This document shows positions 55,276-64,000 of a stretch of DNA of 64,000 nt, piece after piece. The position numbers and the translations under genes were made by a program. This stretch comes from Tubulanus polymorphus (Eukaryota; Nemertea; Palaeonemertea; Tubulaniformes; Tubulanidae). Position 1 is the first letter of the stretch. Each line of letters opens with the position of its first letter. The stretch is from assembly GCF_964204645.1 (NCBI RefSeq), contig NC_134029.1, forward strand, positions 12,452,850 through 12,516,849, given 5' to 3'. Under the pieces are notes generated by a model that searched no databases, was not told the DNA's origin, and saw only the letters and a program-made list of their open reading frames with translations.

Positions 55276-58200
55276 TTTTCTCGCGTTATTTTAGTTTTGT
55301 CGTTTTGTCGTAATGTCGCCCTTATTTGCATATTCGTGTTTTTTTTATCTTATCAGCCACCATACTAAAGCCTTAAGGTCGTGTAAAACTCGATAAACAC
55401 TTCAAGCGACACAGCGAACGATCTCCTTTCCTCCACAGCGAACGCTTACTCCGAATGTCAAGTGTGAGTCCAGCCTACGGATAGGAGTGTGTTGTATACT
55501 TGTATTTAGTAAATACCTTGTGCATTTGACAATGATCGGTATGTACTGTAGGAAATATAGAGTATTGATGGTATTGATATAGAGGTTGAAGCCCGCGGCC
55601 GAATAAAGTAATATATTTTTTTATTTTGATACCTCGTCGACATAACAGCTTTTCTCCGCTATATCTCTTCGGCGTGTTTAGTTTAGGCCTACGACTCCTG
55701 TTGTGGGGGTCCTCTTCCCCAGTGTCCGGGTGACGTGTGTTGACCACCTGCGTTGTTTGCGTTTCACCAGCGTAGTTCCTTGGGTTCTTCTCATAAATTA
55801 ACTACAACTAGCTTCTTCTATGGATCCAGATCTTTATTCTTATACTCTCTTCTTACAATCTTCCTAGCACGTCCCCTCTAGTTCTAACCACTAGCTCAAC
55901 CGACGCAGCTCTACCGACCAAGCTTTCCGACCCCACTGCATTAAAACCCTCCCTTTTTATACTTATTCTTCCTTCGCTCGTGACGTATATTTCCACACCG
56001 CTTGGCCTCATCGCCAGAGACGTCTTATTCTATTACTACAGTCCTACTGGCCATGTAAATCATTTCTACGTGTGTTATACGTCACGAGCGCTAAATTTAT
56101 AACTCAACTTTCCAGAGCTCAAGGCTGCTGCTATAACAAGCTTTCCCACGTAGACACCCACGTCACTCTCACCTATCTTCTATGCTTCTCTCTTATGTGT
56201 GACGTAAGTATTCACGTAGGTCGCCTGCTAACCGCAACTACTGCCTTGAACTCCGGCTTATGTCCCACTGTCTAAATAGGTAATTTATTACTCCAATACT
56301 CCCCGGTACACTTATGATTTATCTTAGTAAATACACAGTTAATTTGGTAAAGAAAAATAGGTATTGCTAAACTAACTGCTTGAAACCCGCAGCCAAATCA
56401 CTGGTAGTTATAAATTAATTTGTACTCGATTTGATTCCCGGAACGACGATGTAGTGACACACGTCGATTTGTCGATGTTTACGGCTCGACAGTGCTTTTA
56501 AAATCTAAAGTAGTAAATTTCCTGTGTATCAGTAATATAATTTGATGAGGAAAATGGGTTACTGTTAAAATTAGTTTTTAAAAACCGCGACAGAATGTGC
56601 AATCTTTCGGTAATAAATTTGTTAATTTATGCTTGAATTGATAATCGATGTGACAAGAAACGTGCGGTAGATTTCGGAAAGACGACTTAGAAAAACATGT
56701 CGGCTCTTTGAATGGGGCTCAATTTTCGATGTTTACGGCCCGACAGTGCTTTTGTAACGTTGATTCTTCAAAATTCGCACGGAGTATTTGTAGATCGAAC
56801 TGAGCTGAATGATATCAGACGGATTGTATCGGCAACAGCGGTAATGTAAAAAAGCCTATGTACTTTTGACAAAAAAGTGTGGAAAATAATAATAATAATA
56901 ATAATAAATATAGCTGCAAAGCAGCGATAACGGGTTTTCTGCACAGTCTTTGAATTCTGTTCAATGGTTAACACAGTTTTATAAGAGGAAGCTCGACAAA
57001 CAGTCAATTAGACCTTCTTGAAACCATGGACAACTGGACTTGATGTCCTATTTGACTCTGGAAAATCAACTGTTAGGCGATAATTACTCTTTATGATTTC
57101 GAAAAAGCATTTGATAAGGTACAACATCAGCCATTACTAAACAAGGCTATTAGGACACAGTATCAATGATAGGTTGCCGAAATGGCTCAGTATTATATCT
57201 GAACGAAAACTTGTAGCCGAAATCAACGGAACGCCTCATCTTGGAATAAGTAGGTCTAACTAGTGGAGTCACGCAAGGTAGTATCCTAAGTTGTCTTCTA
57301 ATGTCCTGACAAATGACATACACAGTAATCCAAAGTGTACCAGACCGAGTAAATTTCCAAAACGACCTTAGCACGCTTTTCGACCAAAAAACTTAATGAT
57401 CCGACAAGAAAATCTTGTACGCCTTTTGTTTGAACCAAACTTTTCTTCATTCTGAAAGCTATGTTATTGTTGAAATGAAAAACTCTTTGTCCCGGCAAAA
57501 AAATTTGGTTGTGCGAAAACAATTTTTTCGAACGAACGTTTGAATGAAAACAATTTTGTTCGATTGAACAAAATACCTAATACTTTTGGTTCAGAGAAAA
57601 AACTTTTTACAATATACTTGTTCGAACGAAAAACTTTATGTTCTGACAAGAAAATTCTGTTCAAATTAAAACGTTTCTGTTAGATCGAACGATTGTTCGA
57701 ACGAAAAAACCATTTGTTTCAATAAAAAAGTTTGTTCAACTTTGTTCTAACGATTTTTTCAAATTGGTTCAATCGAACAGAATATTATTGGTTCGAACGA
57801 AATAAATTTTATTCCGTAAAAAGAATTTACAAGCGAATGGTCTTTTGAACGAGAAAAAAGATATTTCTGGGGCTCCGCAGTAACTCAAAGCCGGACGTAC
57901 ATTGGCCTTGTGACGCGATGCGATCCTCGCGTTGCATCGCAAGTTTCGGTTCAAATCGGTTGCGATACTATTGTCAGCGATTGTGTGCGACTAGGTTCTG
58001 CCAGTCGCAAGAGCACGTAGGTCGGTTGTGACAGGCGTGTCGCGTCGCAGAAAGTAGAACACGTGCGACTCCTTGTCACTGGCGTTGCTGACAGTCACAA
58101 CCTGTCGCAAGGGAGCGTAGGTCGATGAGTCGTTGCGACACAATCGTCGCTGGTGGTCGCAGTGAATGGCCTCGTAATGAGTCACAAGCCGCTGCAAGGC
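55276..58200. repeat. Composite repeat, copy D
   Basis: Constant flank (55276-55698), interrupted by an LTR-like insertion (55699-56297) and then resuming. The right part (56450-57890) is more diverged than copies B and C, lacks the hairpin array, and has the LINE remnant at 57090-57330. From 57900 to 58200 the 'gtcgcgtcgcagaaagtaga' block occurs in expanded, rearranged form. Confidence 0.8.
55699..56297. mobile_element. 599-bp solo-LTR-like insertion
   Basis: Compared with copy A (cgactccccggtac), the composite flank here is interrupted after ACTCC (55694-55698) and resumes at ACTCC (56298-56302), a 5-bp target duplication. The insert begins TGTTGTGGGG and ends …TTACTCCAAT. It is pyrimidine-rich with no ORF of note. 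The size, TG start and 5-bp duplication fit a solo LTR. The end lacks a clean CA, so another element type is possible. Confidence 0.6.
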
Positions 58201-58442
58201 CGACCCACCCCGGCTTAAGTCGTAGGAATTAAAGAAATACCAGTTTCATTTTTGATGAAAAAACTCAAATGAAAAGTCTGGCTAATAAAGCTGTCTGCTC
58301 GGACGAAATTTTCAAAAAAATCTTCATTTTTGTCAATAAAATTGATAATTGTGATTGATCGTTGCAAGTCAGAACCAGTAAACCACTAATTAACATGCAC
58401 TTTAATAAATCTGATTCCTGCTTAACAGTGAACTTAGCTTTA

Positions 58443-58668
58443 ACCTAGTAGAGGCTACTAGCCTATGTAGGCCTATGTATATGCGTAGGCCTAACATCCG
58501 GACAGATTGGTCGTGGGCCTATTGAATAACAACCCTCCTAAATGTCTAGAATTTTGTTTTGAAGTTCAATCCAATGAGTGCGTTAATAAACGCAACAATT
58601 ATTCTGTGTTTGTTTGAGACAGTAAAGCTCAATACCGGTAGGCCTAAAGCCACGTAAAACTCGATAAA
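58443..58668. repeat. Third copy of the 278-bp block
   Basis: This matches the blocks at about 44906 and 45184 ('tagaggctactagcctatg', 'aacatccggacagattggtc', 'aaactcgataaacactt'), with small deletions. It lies directly before the palindrome that opens the second Polinton fragment. Confidence 0.82.
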
Positions 58669-58674
58669 CACTTC

Positions 58675-58826
58675 AGTAATAGGGAATATGTTGTTTCATA
58701 CCAAAGGTCGAAAGGTCGAGCTCATAAAAAATAAAAAATAAATTCTCGCAAACTCGAATTTATTTTTTATTTTTTACTCACTCGCCCCTTCAACCTTTGA
58801 TATGAAACAACATATTCCCTATTACT
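58675..58826. repeat. 152-bp palindrome upstream of the polymerase gene
   Basis: It begins AGTAATAGGGAATATG and ends CATATTCCCTATTACT. The outer 24 bp of each arm after AG/CT are exact, the next bases about 85% identical, and the inner 'aaaaaataaaaaataaattc' arms exact, with a 10-base loop. The AG…CT ends are those expected of Polinton terminal inverted repeats. No flanking target duplication is evident. It may be a fused pair of element termini or an independent MITE. Confidence 0.8.
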
Positions 58827-58905
58827 CTTAAAATATTCATATATATGAATAAAATATAAATGAATAACTTCTAAAATCAATTTTAATAAAAAATTTGATA
58901 TTAAA

Positions 58906-61900
58906 ATGGAAGCAAATAAGTACTACTGCCCAACATGTAATATCAATATAGATAAATCCCAAAAAGCAAGACACAATAAAACTAAAACACATTTAGATAA
59001 TAAATTGAAACTAGAATATAAAGATGATATATTAGAAACTAAATTAGATGAATTAAAGAATGAAAAAGAAACATACAAATGTGATACATGTAATCAATCA
59101 TTCAGTGATAAAAGATATTATAAAGAACATTTAAAATCTAAAAGTCATATTAGAAATAAAAATAATGATATTTTAGGTGAAGATTATTTTGATAAAGATA
59201 ATGATAAGAAACAGAAGACAATTAAAAGCATAAAAAATAAATTAAACAATAAAAGACCATACATGGAAGATGTAAGAAAATATATTAATTCATTAGATAA
59301 TAAAAAAGATATTGAGATAACCGAAGCATTTAAAAGTGATATTGGTCCAGCAGCTATCGAGTTTAAATTTCATAAAGGAAAAACATTAGAAGAAAATAAA
59401 AAACATTTAGAAAATATGAAAGAAATAATAAAAATAATAACTGATGTTGAATATCCTAAAATTAGTATATCAGTTAAAGTAAAGTTTATAAAATCTGAAA
59501 ATAAACCAATATATAATATAAATTCTCATTCACAACATATTATATCAAAACAACATATAGATGAAAAATTAGATAAATGTTATAATGAAGTAAAAACTGA
59601 AATAGAAGAAAAATATTTTGAAGGATCTGGTTTAATATTTGATGAAATAATATTTATGACTTTACATGTGTATAACACAAAATATAATAAGTTAACTAAA
59701 TCGAAACCAATAGATGAAAATAATGTATCATATTATAAAGAACCAGATATTGAAGCATCAAATTATATTAAACTACCATTTAAAACTAATGTTGTTATAA
59801 ATTTTGATAAATGTTTTCTATGGACAATTATAAGTTGCTTACATCTAACAGAAGATATTACACATAGTTTTAGATTAACTCATTATAAACCATTTGAAAA
59901 TAATTATAAGATAGATAAGTATCCTGTTATAATTAAAAACATCCCAAAAATAGAAAGAGATAATAATATAAAGATAAATGTATTTGATTTAATCAAATTA
60001 CCAAATACAAAAGGTAACAATATAAAACATTATACATTTGAACCTTTATACCTATCAAAAGATTATGATTCAAATGATGTTATAGATATACTATATTATG
60101 AGAATCATTATATGTGGATTAAACAAATAGATTTATTTTTTAAATCAGAAAATGATTATACTCGTAAAATATATCTATGTAGAAAATGTTTACATAAATT
60201 CAGTAATGAAAGTGCATTATTAAATCATAAACAATTATGTGATAATCACGATTATTGTAAATTAGTTTTACCAAATGAAAAAGATAAAATATTAGAATTA
60301 AAAAAATATGATTACAAAAATAAAGTTCCATTTGTTATATATGGAGATTTTGAATCATTAAATAAAGAACTAACTGATCAAGATAGAAAAGAAATATATT
60401 ATAAGAGAAAGAAATTAAATTCTAATGAAAATGATTATTCTGAAGAACCACCAAAAACAAATACTATTAAAAAGATTCATCAATCAGCTGCAGCTTTCGG
60501 GTTATATATAAAATCTGATTATCCAGAACTAATTGAAAGTGAATATTATCATTATAGAAATGAAAATGTTATCAATCATTTTTGTGACTTATTAATTGAA
60601 TATGAAATAAGATTTAGTAAATTATTGAATACAAATATAGAAATTATAATGACAGAAGAAGATAAAGAAGCATTTGCGTTTGCAGATAAATGTTATTATT
60701 GTGAAAAGATATTTAATTATAAAGATAAAAAAGTAAGAGACCATGATCATTTGAATGGAAAGTTTAGAGGCGCTGCACATGAGAATTGTAACTTACAAGC
60801 TGAGAAAATTAACTTTGTGCCAGTTATATTTCATAATCTATCAGGATATGATGCACATTTATTCATCAAACAGTTATGCCATAAAATAGAAGAAATCAAT
60901 AATGAAATAGAAATATTAAATTCAAATAGATCAAAAGATAAAATACCAACTTATAAATTTAGAATGTTAGCTAAAACATCTGAGAATTATATATCATTCC
61001 AATTTGGTTGCCTAAGATTTATAGATTCATATAGATTTTTAAATAGTTCATTAGATAACTTATCAAAATCATTAGTTGATGATGAATTAAAGATACTAAA
61101 AGAATATTACCCAAATATTGATGATTTTAAATTAATGAGATATAAAGGTGCAATTCCATATTCATTTTATAAATCACATAATGATTTTAACATAACTGAA
61201 TTATTGAAAGAACAATTCTATGATGAATTAAAAAATGAATATGTTAAAGATGAAGTCTATAATAGAACATTGAATATTTGGAATCATTTCAAAATAGAAA
61301 ATCATGGGCAATTAGTAGATTTATATCTAAAATCAGATGTATTATTATTAACCGATATATTCGAAAGGTTTAGAGATGTAAACCTAAAATATTTTAATAT
61401 TGATCCTTGTCATTGTTATTCATCACCAGGTTTAACGTGGGATTGTGGATTAAAATATACAGATATAAAAATGGATTTGTTAACAAATATAGATCAATTA
61501 CTATTATTTGAAAAATCTATAAGAGGAGGAGTTTCAGGTGTATTAGGTGATAGGTATTTCAATGTAAATGATAACCCTGGATATAAATTATTATAAATAG
61601 ATGCAAATAATTTGTATGGTTGGGCAATGATGGAACCACAACCTTATGGAGTATTTGAATTAACTGAAGTTTTACAGAATGAAAATAATTATAAATTTGA
61701 TTGGAAGAAAAGAATTCTAGATATTGCAGATGATTCAGATACTGGTTACTTCTTTGTTGTAGACTTAGAATATCCTGAACATATTAAATTTAAATCTAGA
61801 AATCTAGCATACTGTCCCGAACATAAAACTGTAACTCATGAAGAATTATCAAATTACCAAAAAAGAATTAAACCCGAAAATCATATTCATACAGAAAAGT

Positions 61901-62919
61901 TAATGGTAACTCAAGAAGATAAATATAATTATGTAGTACATTACAGAATGTTAAAGTTTTATCTAAAACAAGGAATGATTCTAAAAAAAGTACATAGATA
62001 TATTTCATTTAGTCAATCTAAGTGGTTAGAAAAATATATAGATTTTAACACCAAACAGAGAACTGAAGCTAAAACTGATTTCGAGAAAGATTTCTTCAAG
62101 TTAATGAATAATGCATTCTATGGTAAGACTTGTGAAAATATTAGAAATAGAAATGATATTGAGTTAGTTAGTAATGGTAAAAGAATTAGACATTTACAAA
62201 CATATCCTAAGTTCATTGGTAACAGAATATTTGATGAAAATTTAGCCGCAGTTAAGATAAGAAGAACATCAATGAAATTTAATAAACCAATGTATGTTGG
62301 CGCTTCAGTTTTAGAATTATCAAAATTACTAATGTATGAATTCTATTATAATATATTACAACCACTTTTTGGAGAAAAACATATAGAAATATTATATTTT
62401 GATACCGATTCTTACATATTTAAGATAAAAACTGATAACATAACAGATGATTTAAAAACATTAAAACATCATTTTGATTTCAGTAATTATCCCAAAGATC
62501 ATGAATTGTTTAGCAATGATAATAAAAAAGTTCCCGGGAAGTTTAAGGATGAATTAGGTGGTGAAGAAATGATTGAATTCATGGGTATTCGATCTAAAAT
62601 GTATTCATATAAAACTAAAGAACATGAAGCTAAAAAGTTAAAAGGAATAACAAAAAGTGTAGTAGAAAAGAATATTCATTTCAAAGATTATATCAATTGT
62701 ATATTCAATGAAGAAGTTAGAAAACATAAGATGAGATGTTTAAGATCTGAAGATCATGAAATGTTTATTGAAGAAATTGAAAAGATTAGTCTAAACGCAT
62801 TTGATGATAAAAGATATATTTTAGATGATGGAATTCATACAGTTGCTTATGGTTGCAATTTAGATGAATACTTAAAATTTAAAAGAGAAGAAACAAAAGA
62901 GAATGAGATAATGAAATGA
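58906..62919 (+). pseudogene. Protein-primed family-B DNA polymerase, one internal stop
   Basis: The first ORF (58906-61596, 896 codons) has C2H2-like fingers at residues 8-29 (C8, C11, H23, H29) and 59-81, and a third CxxC finger near residue 425. The 3'-5' exonuclease motifs are ExoI DFE at 481-483, ExoII SGYD with Asp 649, and ExoIII YLKSD at 807-811. A zinc/HNH-like insert (CYYCEKIF, then HDHLNGKFRGAAHENCN) lies before ExoII, as in Polinton-type polymerases. A TAA at 61594 sits just before palm motif A (DANNLYGWAM). The frame then continues to 62919 with motif B (MNNAFYGKT) and motif C (YFDTDSYIF). All catalytic motifs survive, so the only visible lesion is that stop. A second start at 61612 would miss motif A. 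Confidence 0.88.
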
Positions 62920-62957
62920 ATTCTAACGTGTTAATCAAATTTTAATAAAAATATGTA

Positions 62958-62966
62958 TTATAAATG
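62958..62966 (+). promoter_or_regulatory. TATAAATG start context, ORF 62964
   Basis: TATTATAAATGG overlaps the start codon, as at the other genes of the Polinton fragments. Confidence 0.5.
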
Positions 62967-63317
62967 GAGAGTAAACAAACACACAGTGAGAACAACAAAT
63001 TATTTCTAGATAGAATTAAAGATATAACAAATGTAAAATCTGTAAATTATAAATTCAAAAAGTTAACAGAATTAACAATCCATAAGAAATATCTAATTAC
63101 AAATATTGATACAGTTACTAATAACTATGGAGATAAATTAGTTATACACTTAGAATATGAAGGATTAAAAGGAAATACACATAAATTCAGAACATATTTA
63201 CCGGATAGATTTCATAGATTATCAAGTGAAGATTTAGAAGAATTATGTTCTGGAGATTTCTATTTCGTATACAAAGGTAAGAATGAAAAAGGGCACCATG
63301 AAATAGATTTCGAATGA
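62964..63317 (+). CDS. Polinton-associated small protein, copy 2
   Basis: 117 residues, intact, 44 bp downstream of the polymerase frame on the same strand. The C-terminal half (RTYLPDRFHRLSSEDLEEL, then FYFVYKGKNEKGHHEIDF) aligns with the 40411-40737 protein. The middle carries VTNNYGDKLVIHLEYEGLK. This beta-rich, positively charged small protein could be a DNA-binding or structural accessory. No named family is recognised. Conservation in two separate fragments argues that it is a genuine gene of the element. Confidence 0.72.
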   Translation: MESKQTHSENNKLFLDRIKDITNVKSVNYKFKKLTELTIHKKYLITNIDTVTNNYGDKLVIHLEYEGLKGNTHKFRTYLPDRFHRLSSEDLEELCSGDFYFVYKGKNEKGHHEIDFE

Positions 63318-63334
63318 GAAAATATGTAAAATAA

Positions 63335-64000
63335 ATGGTAGAATTAAAAGAATACAGAATATTTGTTGATTCTAGAAGACTTACAAATTATAAATCTCAT
63401 AATTTACTAGTACAATTAGATAGAGAATTTAAGAATTGTGTAGATTTAAAATAAGTTAATATAAGTTTATGTAATTCTTTTTACAATATATCGAATAAAA
63501 CTATTGAACACAGAGCTTTTTTAATTTTTAATAAAAATAAAAATGAATGGGTCTATATATATTTAAAACCGGGGTTATATAATTTAGATACATTAGCACA
63601 AGAAATTAATAGAAAAGCCTGGCACAAATTAGGTAGTAGTTCTGGGTTTAGTATTAGATTTTTTAAAAGTGAGAGTTCTGATAGAATAAAGATAAGTTTG
63701 TCTAATGGTGAAAAACATAAATTTATGGTAAAAAAAACCTTTAGCTAAACTGTTAGGAATTCTTCCAGATAGATCTTTTAAAAATATTGATGCTGTTACA
63801 CCAAACTTAATACCTTACACACATTTTTATATTTATTGCAATTTAATCGATCCTACAAAAACATTCGAAGCAACTAAAGATATAACTTGTAATTCTGGTT
63901 TACTAAACATTTTACCATTGAAGAATGTTAAAGAATTTGGAACGCAAATAAATTATAATTTAACAGAATGTGATTTCAAACCATGCATTCCTCGTTTTAA
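63335..64000 (+). pseudogene. Penton-like minor capsid candidate, broken, partial
   Basis: It starts MVELKEYRIFVDSRRLTNYK in an AATAAATGG context. Reading stops at a TAA (about 63452), resumes in frame (WVYIYLKPGLYNLDTLAQEIN, then FSIRFFKSESSDRIKIS), then needs a frameshift near 63735 to continue (KLLGILPDRSF; PNLIPYTHFYIYCNLID; NSGLLNILPLKNVKEFG) to the window edge. The last motifs resemble the beta-rich minor capsid (penton-like) proteins of Polintons and Polinton-like viruses. This is motif-level recognition only. Two lesions and the window end make it a partial pseudogene. Confidence 0.5.

Overview
The window is eukaryotic nuclear DNA from a metazoan, most likely a marine invertebrate. 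The evidence is a 23-exon spliced gene with GT-AG introns, a dense mix of DNA transposons, LINE and LTR debris, Polinton/Maverick (virus-like) DNA, and a large 31-bp satellite. There are no bacterial features. Phylum and species cannot be fixed from sequence alone.

Layout. (1) 1-3395: satellite array A, followed by a constant flank (3396-4006). (2) 4007-30245: a 26.2-kb segment inserted inside that flank. It is bracketed by a perfect 9-bp direct repeat (ACACACGTC at 3998-4006 and 30246-30254) and by degenerate terminal inverted repeats of about 48 bp. It carries a plus-strand gene (5585-21806) whose 23 exons are all phase-compatible. They encode, in order, a ubiquitin-specific protease (USP) domain with Cys and His boxes, a DDE integrase of the KRBA2/GIN/Ginger type, a Cys-rich segment, and a C-terminus resembling that of PWWP3A/MUM1. 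The segment also holds a degraded MULE transposase (24600-25558, minus), several MITEs, fold-back elements and minisatellites. (3) 30246-36725: the rest of the split composite repeat, satellite array B and a second full composite unit. (4) 36727-38348: the 3' end of a Ty3/gypsy pol with its 3' LTR. (5) 39541-40079: a 30-bp minisatellite. (6) 40411-43638: an AT-rich Polinton fragment with a small ORF, a membrane-protein-like ORF, a broken packaging ATPase and a chromodomain integrase truncated by satellite. (7) 43638-55275: satellite arrays C and D, the latter about 6.8 kb with nested kilobase duplications, separated by composite units and a dispersed tandem-core element. (8) 55276-58200: a composite unit carrying a solo-LTR-like insertion. 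(9) 58675-64000: a long palindrome followed by a second Polinton fragment: family-B DNA polymerase with one internal stop, a small ORF paralogous to the one at 40411, and a broken penton-like capsid ORF cut by the window edge.

How it fits together. The composite repeat (variable-length satellite, constant flank, LINE remnant, fold-back arms) occurs four times with the same right edge of the satellite and different left edges. The 26-kb segment is younger than this repeat because it splits one copy. The most interesting object is therefore the intron-rich USP-integrase-PWWP3-like gene: its protease and integrase catalytic residues are retained, and it may be the cargo or the engine of a very large transposon. 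The Polinton genes share a TATAAATG start context that looks like a virus-type late promoter. The long ORFs in the satellite are a by-product of a 31-bp monomer with no stops on its minus strand.
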